A stretch of DNA of 64,000 nucleotides from Prevotella sp. (lineage in GTDB: Bacteria > Bacteroidota > Bacteroidia > Bacteroidales > Bacteroidaceae). This document shows positions 37,007-45,868 of the stretch, in pieces. Each line of letters starts with the position of its first letter. Within the stretch, counting starts at the first letter, position 1. Position numbers and translations under genes: made by a program. Below the pieces are notes generated by a model. That model saw nothing but the letters and a program-made list of their open reading frames with translations, ran no database searches and was not told the origin of the DNA. The stretch is from positions 1-64,000 of the forward strand of contig JAIKWS010000052.1 in assembly GCA_024684515.1 (NCBI GenBank), read 5' to 3'.

Positions 37007-37105
37007 CAAGATGAAATGTTGATGAAATGGAAATGTCAATATCAATTGGCGTTAGCCATGGATATAGTGCCCTCTCGTTTAGAGAGATACAAACATAAAC
37101 GAATT

Positions 37106-38122
37106 ATGATTCAGTCATTACAACAACTCAGTCGCTGGCTGGCCTCCCATGCCTCGTTTTTCATCATTGCCATTGCATTGGTTACTTTTCTCCTGCCCGA
37201 CCTTTTCGTATGGGTGCGTGGAACCACGCAGACTGTCATCCTGGGCATCATCATGCTTACGATGGGACTAACGCTGACTACCAATGATTTCCGCATTCTG
37301 GCACGTCGTCCCTTTGATATCCTCATTGGTGCCTGTGCCCAGTTCTTTATCATGCCCTGTGTAGCCTATTTGCTGGTACATGTTTTCCGCCTCGAACCCT
37401 CGCTGGCACTTGGCATTCTGCTGGTGGGCTGTTGTCCTGGTGGCGTGTCGAGCAACATCATGTCGTATCTGTGCAAAGGTGATGTAGCTTTCTCGGTAGG
37501 CATGACATGCGCCTCCACGCTCCTTGCCCCAGTGATGACCCCCTTGCTGATGCAGTTGACGGCAGGTGCCATCATCGAGATTGATGCCATAGGTATGTTT
37601 CTCAACATTCTCATTGTAACAATCATCCCTGTTGGTATTGGCTGCTTTCTCAACTATGTCTACTCGAACAACAAGCATTTCCCAACCTTGCAGTCGTTGA
37701 TGCCCGGGCTCAGCGTTGTCTGTCTGGCATGCATCGTTGGCGGTGTTATCAGCACTGTGCATGATGATCTGGTGGCACGAGGCTTGATACTGTTCCTATG
37801 GACGTTTGCAGTGGTGTTTTGTCACAACTCACTTGGATATCTGCTTGGGTGGACGGCAGGACGTCTTGCGGGTTTCAACACGGCAAAGAAGCGTACTATC
37901 TCTATTGAGGTGGGCATGCAGAATGCGGGCTTGGCAACTGTGCTGGCGGGTACGTTTTTTGCTTCGCAGCCGCTGGCAGTCTTGCCATGTGCTATCTCCT
38001 GTGCCTGGCATAGTATCAGTGGCACCATTCTGGCAGGACTATTCAGAACGGGCAAAATTACTATGCCTGTTAGCAAAAGGTCTAGAAAACAAGCACAGTC
38101 AGGAGGCTATGGTCAGAGTTGA
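37106..38122 (+). CDS. Bile acid:sodium symporter (BASS) family transporter
   Basis: Inner-membrane sodium-coupled transporter, 338 residues from ATG 37106. About nine to ten hydrophobic helices are visible. Family motifs include LTMGLTLTTNDF near the N-terminus, GILLVGCCPGGVSSNIMSYL (the unwound sodium-binding crossover) and EVGMQNAGLATVLAG (the second crossover). Substrates in this family range from bile acids to pantoate and other organic anions, so the cargo is unknown. In-frame ATGs at 37016 and 37022 would add a polar stretch of about 30 residues; the sequence from 37106 matches the usual start, but the upstream ones are closer to the promoter. Confidence 0.85.
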   Translation: MIQSLQQLSRWLASHASFFIIAIALVTFLLPDLFVWVRGTTQTVILGIIMLTMGLTLTTNDFRILARRPFDILIGACAQFFIMPCVAYLLVHVFRLEPSLALGILLVGCCPGGVSSNIMSYLCKGDVAFSVGMTCASTLLAPVMTPLLMQLTAGAIIEIDAIGMFLNILIVTIIPVGIGCFLNYVYSNNKHFPTLQSLMPGLSVVCLACIVGGVISTVHDDLVARGLILFLWTFAVVFCHNSLGYLLGWTAGRLAGFNTAKKRTISIEVGMQNAGLATVLAGTFFASQPLAVLPCAISCAWHSISGTILAGLFRTGKITMPVSKRSRKQAQSGGYGQS

Positions 38123-39114
38123 TAGAACAACCATGCCATGTAGCAGAAGAATCCGAGAATTAGAACCCCGCCTTCGGCACGTGACACGGTATATTTTGTA
38201 AAGGAGAACAACCATACGACAACGATACTCACAAGCAGTGTGGTCAGGTCGATGATGGTAATCCCCATAATCTGCATGGGACATATGACTGCTGTGATGC
38301 CAAGGATGAGCAGGATATTGAAGACATTACTACCGATGGCATTGCCAATGGCGAGTGCTGATTTTCCCTTACGGGCAGCCACCACGCTAGTCGCCAGTTC
38401 TGGCAGTGATGTGCCGCCAGCGACGATAGTCAGACCGATGACGCTCTCTGGCACGCCAAAATGCTGGGCGATGTAGGTGGCAGCATCAACAAAGGTGTTG
38501 CTGCCAATGATGAGGCATGCCAGTCCGATGACAATCCAGCAGATATTCTTCCACTCTCGTTTGAAGAAACTCTCGTTCTCTGCAATGGTATCCCCTTCGG
38601 CAGTTGTCCCCTCTATGGTCTCCAGGATTCCGGATTTTCGGGCTGTGCGGAAGGTGTATATCATGAAAATGGCAAATCCCGCCAATAGGATTATTCCGTC
38701 GATGCGACTGATGTTATTGCCTGCAATATGGAGGGAGTCCATTCCGTCGAAACATAAGACTAGCAGCAACAGCGAGGCGAAGACCCCAAAGGGGATGTCT
38801 TTCTTCACCGTTGATGGTGCTATCACCATTGGTGCAACGAGTGCAGAGCATCCCACAATGAGCAAGGTGTTGAAGATATTGCTTCCGATGACGTTGCCCA
38901 CTGCTAGGTCGGGTGTTCCCTTCAGGGCAGATACAAAGCTGACGAACAGCTCTGGTGCAGATGTTCCTGCTGCCACTATGGTCAGTCCGATGACTATTTC
39001 TGGGATATGAAGACCACGGGCCAGCGACGAGGCACCCTCTGTGAGGCGGTCGGCTCCCCAAAGTACAAGCACTATACCCAGAATGATTAATCCAACGTTT
39101 AGTAATGTCATCAT
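38113..39114 (-). CDS. Calcium/sodium antiporter (CaCA family)
   Basis: A 333-residue inner-membrane exchanger with two inverted halves, each carrying the alpha-repeat: GTSAPELFVSFVSALKG with NVIGSNIFNTLLIVG in the first, and GGTSLPELATSVVAARKG with NAIGSNVFNILLILG in the second. The PE glutamates of both repeats, needed for ion binding, are present. Ten helices are expected. It converges on the BASS-family gene with a 10-nt overlap and reads away from the dGTPase promoter side. Two adjacent starts (39114 and 39111) are equivalent. Confidence 0.92.
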   Translation of the reverse strand: MMTLLNVGLIILGIVLVLWGADRLTEGASSLARGLHIPEIVIGLTIVAAGTSAPELFVSFVSALKGTPDLAVGNVIGSNIFNTLLIVGCSALVAPMVIAPSTVKKDIPFGVFASLLLLVLCFDGMDSLHIAGNNISRIDGIILLAGFAIFMIYTFRTARKSGILETIEGTTAEGDTIAENESFFKREWKNICWIVIGLACLIIGSNTFVDAATYIAQHFGVPESVIGLTIVAGGTSLPELATSVVAARKGKSALAIGNAIGSNVFNILLILGITAVICPMQIMGITIIDLTTLLVSIVVVWLFSFTKYTVSRAEGGVLILGFFCYMAWLFYQL

Positions 39115-39172
39115 GATTTTTCTATGATTTTAACTTGTCAATATGCTATGTCCAGTACGAAAAGCCATCTCA

Positions 39173-40495
39173 TCAGATGATTGGCAGGCTGATGCCACAT
39201 ATTTTTTGATATACGTCGAGGGCGTAGACATCTGTCATGCCGCTTATATAGTCGATAACAGCCATCAGTCGAGACTCCAACTCAGGGTTTTCGATATCAT
39301 ATTGGTTGCTGACCCGTCCGATGAGCTGCTGTGAGTAGTAGCGCTCGGGATGCTCGATTGCTTCAACCATCAACTCCATCAGTGTTGCCATGATGCGATA
39401 GCCAGACAGTTCGACATCGAGCACGGGCCGGCTCTTATAGATGCGTTGGCGAGACAGTGCTGCACATCGCTGATAGGCCTTGCCAGGCAGTTCATTGATG
39501 TTGTCTATGAGTGAGCCTTTGAAAGTGCCATTCAAGATCTCGTCTTCATGTTTTATGAAAGTAGTTGCACATTGGTATTCGAGTAGCCCGATGACGCAGG
39601 CCCGCATATATTGTATTTTTTCATTTGGGTCGCTCAGTTTCTCGTCGTCAATGCGCTTGAGAATGCGATTTTTCCCCATTTCATCGAAGAAATCCAGCAT
39701 AATGTCGGTTGTCTCTTCGTAGGTGAGTATCTTCAGTTTATAGGCATCTTCCAGATCCATGATCTCGTAGCAAATGTCATCAGCAGCTTCGACCAAATAG
39801 ACCAGTGGATAGCGTGCCCAACAGTCTGGTGCTAGTAGGGGTATGCCCAGACGTTCTGCTATCGACAGATAGACAGCTTGCTCGGAAGAGAAGAATCCGA
39901 ATTTGTTTTTCGTAGCCTTCACAGAAGGAAAAGGATATTTTACAATACTGGCTAGCGTACTGTAGGTCATGGCGAAGCCGCCTTGTCTACGTCCTTTGAA
40001 ACTATGCGTGAGTAGCCGGAAGGCATTGGCATTGCCGTCAAATCTGGTGATGTCGCTCCAGAACTGTGGACTGACCTTTTCTTTCAGATATAGTCCTTTC
40101 CCCTCAGAGAAGAATGTCTGAATGGCCTTCTCCCCACTATGCCCAAAGGGTGGATTTCCCAAGTCGTGTGCCAGGCAGGCCGTGGCAACTATCTGTCCGA
40201 GTTCGGGTATTAGCGTATCGATGAAATGGGGGTTATTTGCACATAAATGGCGTGCCACATCGTTGCCTAGAGACATGCCGACAGATGCCACTTCTAGCGA
40301 GTGGGTAAGACGATTGTGAACAAACACGCTGCCTGGCAATGGAAATACTTGCGTCTTGTTCTGCAGACGTCGGAATGGAGCTGAAAAAATCAGGCGGTCA
40401 TAGTCGCGCTTGAACTCTGTACGATCGTCATGCCGCTCAAGATGCCGATGCTCTTGACCTAGCCGGCAGTTTGATATGAGTTGAAGCCAGTTCAT
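39173..40495 (-). CDS. dgt: Deoxyguanosinetriphosphate triphosphohydrolase
   Basis: HD-domain phosphohydrolase that splits dGTP (or other dNTPs) into nucleoside and triphosphate, controlling dNTP pools. The 440-residue protein has the metal-binding set: H in NRLTHSLEVAS, HD in ACLAHDLGNPPFGHSGEKAI, and a later D in EAADDICYEIMDLE. A frame open to 40543 passes the promoter box, so ATG 40495 is chosen. The -7 box (40501-40508) nearly abuts the ATG, so the transcript may be almost leaderless. dGTPases also limit phage in some bacteria; that is knowledge of the family, not shown here. Confidence 0.93.
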   Translation of the reverse strand: MNWLQLISNCRLGQEHRHLERHDDRTEFKRDYDRLIFSAPFRRLQNKTQVFPLPGSVFVHNRLTHSLEVASVGMSLGNDVARHLCANNPHFIDTLIPELGQIVATACLAHDLGNPPFGHSGEKAIQTFFSEGKGLYLKEKVSPQFWSDITRFDGNANAFRLLTHSFKGRRQGGFAMTYSTLASIVKYPFPSVKATKNKFGFFSSEQAVYLSIAERLGIPLLAPDCWARYPLVYLVEAADDICYEIMDLEDAYKLKILTYEETTDIMLDFFDEMGKNRILKRIDDEKLSDPNEKIQYMRACVIGLLEYQCATTFIKHEDEILNGTFKGSLIDNINELPGKAYQRCAALSRQRIYKSRPVLDVELSGYRIMATLMELMVEAIEHPERYYSQQLIGRVSNQYDIENPELESRLMAVIDYISGMTDVYALDVYQKICGISLPII

Positions 40496-40500
40496 GGGTG

Positions 40501-40508
40501 CAAAGGTA
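40501..40508 (-). promoter_or_regulatory. -7 box for dgt
   Basis: TACCTTTG on the minus strand ends 5 nt before ATG 40495, implying a near-leaderless mRNA. The -33 element is not clear. Confidence 0.5.
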
Positions 40509-40628
40509 GCGATTAATTTCGATGTTTCCGCTTGCTGTTGCAAGGTTTTTTGCCTACTCGTCTGTTAAATAAACATAAACACCTCCTTAAAACTCAAATA
40601 CAGAACCCTAAAGCTCAAATAATTTAGC

Positions 40629-40636
40629 TAACTTTG
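40629..40636 (+). promoter_or_regulatory. -7 box for the zeta-like kinase gene
   Basis: TAACTTTG, 9 nt before ATG 40646. No clear TTG upstream. Confidence 0.5.
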
Positions 40637-40645
40637 CACCGAATT

Positions 40646-41221
40646 ATGGCTAAGAACTTGTATATCATCAGTGGCTGTAATGGGGCGGGAAAGACGACAG
40701 CCTCATATACGGTGCTGCCCGAGATTCTCGGGTGCAAGGAATTTGTAAATGCCGATGAGATAGCCCGAGGGCTTTCACCATTCAATCCAGCCAGTGTGGC
40801 GATAGAGGCAGGAAAGCTGATGCTGCAGCGAATTGACGACTTGCTTACGCGTGACAAGAGTTTCTCGATAGAAACGACTCTGGCCACGCGTTCTTATGTC
40901 AATCTGGTACGACGGGCCAAGCAGCAGCACTATCGCGTCAGTTTGCTCTATTTCTGGCTGAGCAGCCCAGAGCTGGCCATGCGACGTGTAGAAGAACGAG
41001 TGAGCAAGGGCGGTCATGATATCCCCAAGCCGACTATCACCCGTCGCTATGTGGCAGGTATCAACAATTTGTTCAAGTTGTTTGTACCTTTAGTCGACTA
41101 CTGGGCAGTGTTTGACAATAGTGAATCGCCACGTCGCACTGTGGCTACAGGCGGCATGAATGCCAAAACAGAGATCCTAGAAAACGTATCATACGAAAAA
41201 ATGATGGCTTATGTCAAATAA
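40646..41221 (+). CDS. Zeta-toxin-like P-loop kinase
   Basis: A 191-residue P-loop protein with Walker A SGCNGAGKTTAS (residues 9-20), FVNADEIARGLSPFNP (the aspartate that activates substrate in zeta kinases), FSIETTLATRSYVNLV, and a lid region MRRVEERVSKGGHDIPKPTI with substrate-contacting arginines. Zeta toxins phosphorylate UDP-N-acetylglucosamine, but many chromosomal relatives have other roles. A 60-codon gene overlaps its end by 11 nt, a layout that suggests a paired partner. dut follows. The start at ATG 40646 lies 9 nt after the -7 box; an upstream in-frame start at 40634 falls within the box. Confidence 0.8.
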   Translation: MAKNLYIISGCNGAGKTTASYTVLPEILGCKEFVNADEIARGLSPFNPASVAIEAGKLMLQRIDDLLTRDKSFSIETTLATRSYVNLVRRAKQQHYRVSLLYFWLSSPELAMRRVEERVSKGGHDIPKPTITRRYVAGINNLFKLFVPLVDYWAVFDNSESPRRTVATGGMNAKTEILENVSYEKMMAYVK

Positions 41222-41393
41222 AGAAGTAAGAACTTTCACCCAGAAACTGGAGACAGGGTTGCGTCTTGCAGAAGAGAGAATGCTGGAGGAAAAGGCACTG
41301 CGCAATGAGACGATTGTGGTATCGTCGGAAGATGGCGATTTCCAGTATATACCAGCAAAGGAGGCACTTGCATCGATCAAGAACGACAATTGA
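41211..41393 (+). CDS. Small charged protein paired with the zeta-like kinase
   Basis: A 60-residue soluble protein. The first half is a charged helix (TFTQKLETGLRLAEERMLEE), the second a short beta-prone stretch (ETIVVSSEDGDFQYIP). The ATG lies inside the last 11 nt of the kinase gene, so translation is coupled. By position it could be an antitoxin or regulator of the kinase, but in the classic system the antitoxin gene comes first, so this is inference. dut starts 17 nt later. Confidence 0.65.
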   Translation: MSNKEVRTFTQKLETGLRLAEERMLEEKALRNETIVVSSEDGDFQYIPAKEALASIKNDN

Positions 41394-41410
41394 AAGAATG
41401 AAGGACTAAC

Positions 41411-41845
41411 ATGAAAATAAAAGTTGTAAACCGCGGGCACCAACCACTGCCTGTCTATGCCACTCCCCAAAGTGCTGGCATGGATCTCAGGGCTAATATT
41501 GAGGAGTCCATCGTCCTGCAGCCCATGGAGAGAAAGCTGATTCCTACAGGATTGTATATTGCCTTGCCACCGGGGTACGAGGCTCAGGTCAGGCCACGCA
41601 GCGGTCTTGCCCTGAAAAAAGGCATCACCGTGCTGAATGCCCCGGGCACCATAGATGCCGACTATCGTGGAGAGGTAGGCGTGCTGCTTATCAATCTGTC
41701 GCAAGAATCATTTGTGGTGAACGATGGTGAGCGTATTGCTCAGATGGTGATAGCACAACATGAGCAGGGCGAATTCGTGGAAGTGGATACTCTTGACGAA
41801 ACAGAACGCGGAGCTGGTGGATACGGCCATACGGGTGTTCAGTAG
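41411..41845 (+). CDS. dut: dUTP diphosphatase
   Basis: Hydrolyses dUTP to dUMP, keeping uracil out of DNA and feeding thymidylate synthesis. The 144-residue trimeric dUTPase has the five motifs in order: [45 protein letters not shown] and the C-terminal [10 protein letters not shown] arm. It is complete and typical. It begins a run of same-strand genes (TPR protein, DUF4292 lipoprotein, EnvC-like protein). Confidence 0.97.
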   Translation: MKIKVVNRGHQPLPVYATPQSAGMDLRANIEESIVLQPMERKLIPTGLYIALPPGYEAQVRPRSGLALKKGITVLNAPGTIDADYRGEVGVLLINLSQESFVVNDGERIAQMVIAQHEQGEFVEVDTLDETERGAGGYGHTGVQ

Positions 41846-41881
41846 ATACCAGGGATGCATTTAGCTGACTATGAAGAGGTG

Positions 41882-43630
41882 ATGAAGAGACTGCTGACTT
41901 TTGTTGCATTGTTGCTGGGATGCGTGGACGTTATGCCAGGCATTCCGGTGCAGGATGTTAGTGTTGTTCTGACAGATACTTGCAACAAGAATACGGCAAC
42001 CAATCGTAAGTATGACCTGCTCTTTCACGAGGCGATGCTACAGCTACATAAAGGCCATATCGATTCTGCCTTCGACCTGCTGACCCGTTGTCAGCAACTA
42101 CGTCCTGATGCTTCTGAAGCCTATTTCTATCTAGCTCAGATTTATCTCGAGATGAACGACAGTAAGCAGGCCTTGACACTGTTCAAGAAAGCTCACGAAC
42201 TAGAGCCACGCAACACAACCTACTTAGAACGTCTGGCTTCATCGTATATTGACAATGACCAGTTTGCCGAGACCATCAAGGTTGTAGAAAATCTCTACGA
42301 TATTGATAAGAGTCGTACCGAATTGCTGGAGACATTGTTTCAACTCTATAGTCACGAAAAAGACTATGAGAAAGCCATTGCCGTGCTTGATCGCATGGAA
42401 CTGGCTGATGGCCCCACAGAGCATACTGCACTGACTAAATGCCGGTTGTATATAGAGCTGAATGATGCGGTAAACGCGGTTAAAGAAGCACACAAGCTGA
42501 CAGAGCGCTATCCCAATGACCTGCGCTATCGTACGCTTTATGCCAATACGCTACTGGTTACTGACCATGAGGAGGATGCCCGTAGTGAGCTGAACCAGAT
42601 TCTGGAAGAAGAGCCTTTCAATCTGAGTGCCCAGCAGGTGATGCGCAATTACTATATCCGTCGTGGGGATGAAGAGTCCGCTGACTCGGTCAATCATGCT
42701 ATTCTTCTCAACCCTGAGGCATCTATCGAAGACAAGGTAAACCAGATGCGGCAGCTTATTATCGAGACGGCTCAGGACGAGGGTGACAGTACGGTGGTCC
42801 TTGATTTGTTTGATGAACTACTGAGCCTGCCTCATCCAAGTCCGGAGATGGCTGAGATGAAGGCTGCCTATATGGAGTTGTTGGGGATGTCCAAAGACAG
42901 CGTTACCAATGCCTTTGAATATGTGCTGCAGCTGGCACCCGATCAGGCATCGGCTCGTCTGCACCTGGTGCAGCAGGCATGGGACGAAGAGGACAACAAA
43001 CGCATTATCAGCCTGTGTCACGCTGCTCGTCAGTACAATCCTGAGGAAATGGTCTTTTACTATTATCAGGGAATGGCGTATTATCGGGAGAACGATACTG
43101 ACCATGCTCTGGAAGCTTTCCAGAATGGCATCAGTGTCATCAATGAGCAGAGCATTCCGGAAATCGTCAGCGATTTCTATGCAGCCATGGGCGACCTGCT
43201 GCACATGAAAGGCCGTGAAGCAGAGGCTTTTGCTGCCTATGACTCTTGTCTTGTCTGGAAAGCCGACAACATAGGATGCCTGAACAACTACGCTTACTAT
43301 CTTAGTCTTCAGAACAAACGGCTTGACGAAGCTGAGCAGATGAGCTACAAAACGGTAAAGGCAGAGCCGGAGAACGCGACATACCTAGACACTTATGCCT
43401 GGATACTCTTCATGCAGAATCGCTATACTGAAGCACGTATATACATCGACAGGGCCTTGCAGAATGATTCCCTGCCTGGGGCTGTGGTCTGTGAGCATGC
43501 AGGAGATATTTATGCCCTGTGTGGCGATGTGGACAAGGCAATGGCACAATGGGAGAGAGCACTTGTCGACGACCCGGAGAACAAGTTGTTAAGAAGAAAA
43601 ATCAAACATAAAAAATACATGAGGAAATGA
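41882..43630 (+). CDS. Exported TPR-repeat protein
   Basis: A 582-residue protein from ATG 41882. A hydrophobic start (MKRLLTFVALLLGCVDVMPG) is a signal peptide. The rest is a ladder of tetratricopeptide repeats, for example AYFYLAQIYLEMNDSKQALT, YEKAIAVLDRMELADGP, AEAFAAYDSCLVWK, AWILFMQNRYTEARIYIDRA and CGDVDKAMAQWERAL. TPR proteins serve as scaffolds; in Bacteroidetes one commonly sits between dut and the DUF4292 gene, as here. Its stop overlaps the ATG of the lipoprotein gene by 4 nt. An alternative upstream start at 41855 adds nine residues and hides the signal peptide. Confidence 0.85.
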   Translation: MKRLLTFVALLLGCVDVMPGIPVQDVSVVLTDTCNKNTATNRKYDLLFHEAMLQLHKGHIDSAFDLLTRCQQLRPDASEAYFYLAQIYLEMNDSKQALTLFKKAHELEPRNTTYLERLASSYIDNDQFAETIKVVENLYDIDKSRTELLETLFQLYSHEKDYEKAIAVLDRMELADGPTEHTALTKCRLYIELNDAVNAVKEAHKLTERYPNDLRYRTLYANTLLVTDHEEDARSELNQILEEEPFNLSAQQVMRNYYIRRGDEESADSVNHAILLNPEASIEDKVNQMRQLIIETAQDEGDSTVVLDLFDELLSLPHPSPEMAEMKAAYMELLGMSKDSVTNAFEYVLQLAPDQASARLHLVQQAWDEEDNKRIISLCHAARQYNPEEMVFYYYQGMAYYRENDTDHALEAFQNGISVINEQSIPEIVSDFYAAMGDLLHMKGREAEAFAAYDSCLVWKADNIGCLNNYAYYLSLQNKRLDEAEQMSYKTVKAEPENATYLDTYAWILFMQNRYTEARIYIDRALQNDSLPGAVVCEHAGDIYALCGDVDKAMAQWERALVDDPENKLLRRKIKHKKYMRK

Positions 43631-44502
43631 AAACATCGCATTTTGTAATGACAGCTCTTGTAGTTGCGACGTTGACGATGACAGCATGTCATACCAACAA
43701 AAAAGCTGTAAAAGCTGAGAAGACAGTGGTTGAAATGACTCCAGATCAGCAGGAGCTGCTAAAAAGAGTAGAAAGTCAGAACCAGAAAGAGGTTACCTTC
43801 TTCAATTCCAAACTGAAGTTCTCTGTTGCCGTGGGCGATCAGCAGATATCCCTGACAGGCAATCTTCATATGAAGCGTGACGACGTCATACGACTGCAGT
43901 TGATGGCATTCGGATTCGTAGAAGCTGCACGAATGGAGTTCACGCAGGACTATGTACTCATCATGGACCGTATCAACAAGCAGTATCTTAAGGCACCTTA
44001 CTACTACATTGACTTCCTCCGCAATAGCGGTATTAATTTCAATACCCTGCAGGCATTGTTCTGGAATGAGCTCTTCCAGCCGGGTAAAGCCAGACTGACA
44101 GAAGACGACATGAAGAAGTTCGTGACTCAGCATCTCGACGAGAATGAGTCTATTGTGAACTTTGAGGATGGCGATGGAGAAACTGTGAAAAGTAAGATGT
44201 TCTATAGCTGGCTGGTCAATGAGCAAACGGGACGCATCAGAATGGCAAATATCATGTATCGCGACCAGATGCGTGGTAACACTCAGCTGAACTGGGACTA
44301 TCGTGAGTTCAGAAACTATGCCACGAAAGTCTATTCTAGTGATATGCTCGTTACGCTCACTATGCCTGAAAAGGAGGTAAAACTGGGTATCAAGATGAAC
44401 TATCCTAACAATGATAGCGACTGGGAGACCCGCACACGTGTCAGTGACAAGTATCGCGAGGTTTCTTTCGACGATATCCTGAAGCGTTTCATGGCTCTTT
44501 AA
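43627..44502 (+). CDS. DUF4292 family lipoprotein
   Basis: A 291-residue lipoprotein. The signal sequence ends in a lipobox TMTAC, so Cys21 would be lipidated. The mature part looks like the DUF4292 family of Bacteroidetes (LHMKRDDVIRLQLMAFGFVE, RMEFTQDYVLIMDRINKQYL, NYATKVYSSDMLVTLTMPEK), whose strands resemble LolB/LppX-type lipid carriers. A lipid-handling role at the outer membrane is inference from that likeness. It is translationally coupled to the TPR gene (ATGA) and followed by the EnvC-like gene. Confidence 0.82.
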   Translation: MKTSHFVMTALVVATLTMTACHTNKKAVKAEKTVVEMTPDQQELLKRVESQNQKEVTFFNSKLKFSVAVGDQQISLTGNLHMKRDDVIRLQLMAFGFVEAARMEFTQDYVLIMDRINKQYLKAPYYYIDFLRNSGINFNTLQALFWNELFQPGKARLTEDDMKKFVTQHLDENESIVNFEDGDGETVKSKMFYSWLVNEQTGRIRMANIMYRDQMRGNTQLNWDYREFRNYATKVYSSDMLVTLTMPEKEVKLGIKMNYPNNDSDWETRTRVSDKYREVSFDDILKRFMAL

Positions 44503-44527
44503 TACCAACGATTTCTTCATCTTCACC

Positions 44528-45868
44528 ATGCGTAGGCTGTTGTTCGTGTTGTTAGCTTGTTGCATCTGTCTGGCTGCACCTGCTCAGAGGCGTAGTCGAC
44601 AGCAACGTAAGCCTACGCAGAAAGAGCAGCTGCAGACGCGTCAGAAGAAACTCCGTGAGCAGCGGCAGGCCAACCAGCAGCGGCAGCGTGATCTGGAACT
44701 GCAGGTCAAGCAGCGTATGCAGGATGTAGAGGCGCTGGGTAGTGACATCGATGACAACAAGTTAATCATAGATAGTCTACATCAAGAGACTGATACTCTC
44801 AATCGGCACATCGCTGTACTTGATTCACAGCTTAATGTGTTGAAAAGTGAACTGGAGGAGCGACGACAGCACTATATCAAGTCGCTACGTTATATGTATC
44901 GCAATCGCAATGCACAAAACAGGATTATGTTTGTGCTCAGTTCGCAGAATTTCAACCAGATGTATCGCCGTCTGCGTTTCATGAACGAATATACCACCTA
45001 CCAGAAGGCTCAAGGTGAGGCCGTGAAGCAGAAAAGCGAACAGGTGACAGCCAAGCTATCGGAGCTTAACGAGGCTCGCGTGATTCTCAGTGCCTTGGTG
45101 GATAGTACGGAAAACCAACAGCGACAGCTGGAAGCCCGACAGGCAGAACAGCAGCGGATGGTTGCTGACCTGCAGAAACAACAGCAGACCGTGAAGAAAC
45201 TGATCACGCAGCAACAGCGTGAAGAGGCTGAGATCAACCGCCAGATTGAACGTATCATTGCCGAAGAACTGGAAAAGGCCCGGAAAGCGGAAGAAGAGCG
45301 ACAGCGAAGACTGGCAGAGCAACGGCGTCGCGAGCAGGAACAACAAGCACAACGGCAGGCGCAGCAAGACCAACAGCAGAGCCGTAGAAACAACCGGCGT
45401 AATAACAACTCGAGGGGCAATAACGACACCCCCACGACACCAACGTACACACCTGCTGATCCTGATCGCCAGCTTACAGGCAATTTTGCCAACAATAAAG
45501 GTCGTCTGCCAGTTCCTATCACAGGCAGCTATCGTATAGTCAGAGGTTTTGGCTCCTATACGATGGCAGGGGTGACACTACAAAGTAATGGTATACAACT
45601 GCAAGGGCAAGAGGGAGCTAAGGCTCGTTGCGTGTTTGATGGCGAGGTGAGCAGGGTCTACAATCCTGGATCGGGCTATTATGTGATGGTACGTCATGGG
45701 CGCTATATCACAGTCTACGGCAATCTCTCTTCCGTCAGTGTGTCTGCCGGACAGCATGTGAACATCAATCAGTCCATAGGTACGGTTGGCACAGGCCGTA
45801 TTCTCATCTTCCGTTTGCAGAACTGGGACCAGCCTCTTAATCCCAAGAAATGGCTCAGGCGCCTATAG
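44528..45868 (+). CDS. EnvC-like protein with degenerate LytM domain
   Basis: A 446-residue periplasmic protein: signal peptide (ending about CLAAPAQ), a long coiled coil (about residues 25-265), a Gln/Arg/Asn-rich linker, and a LytM (M23) domain (about 335-446). In active LytM enzymes zinc is held by HxxxD and HxH. Here the first motif position reads SNGIQLQG and the last ILIFRLQN, with neither histidine, although MVRHGRYITVYGNLS is kept. This is the pattern of EnvC, which does not cut peptidoglycan itself but activates amidases at the division septum. It overlaps the convergent M20 gene by 6 nt. Confidence 0.85.
   Translation: MRRLLFVLLACCICLAAPAQRRSRQQRKPTQKEQLQTRQKKLREQRQANQQRQRDLELQVKQRMQDVEALGSDIDDNKLIIDSLHQETDTLNRHIAVLDSQLNVLKSELEERRQHYIKSLRYMYRNRNAQNRIMFVLSSQNFNQMYRRLRFMNEYTTYQKAQGEAVKQKSEQVTAKLSELNEARVILSALVDSTENQQRQLEARQAEQQRMVADLQKQQQTVKKLITQQQREEAEINRQIERIIAEELEKARKAEEERQRRLAEQRRREQEQQAQRQAQQDQQQSRRNNRRNNNSRGNNDTPTTPTYTPADPDRQLTGNFANNKGRLPVPITGSYRIVRGFGSYTMAGVTLQSNGIQLQGQEGAKARCVFDGEVSRVYNPGSGYYVMVRHGRYITVYGNLSSVSVSAGQHVNINQSIGTVGTGRILIFRLQNWDQPLNPKKWLRRL

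Larger units (their letters stand above)
36358..37105. other. 748-nt intergenic region
   Basis: Holds the korB terminator, about 170 nt without features, the 11-bp head-to-head minisatellite at 36595-36718, a further 250 nt with no gene I can support, and the promoter of the BASS-family transporter gene (36977-37006). A 206-nt frame at 36377 begins inside the terminator stem and is not a gene. Confidence 0.6.
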
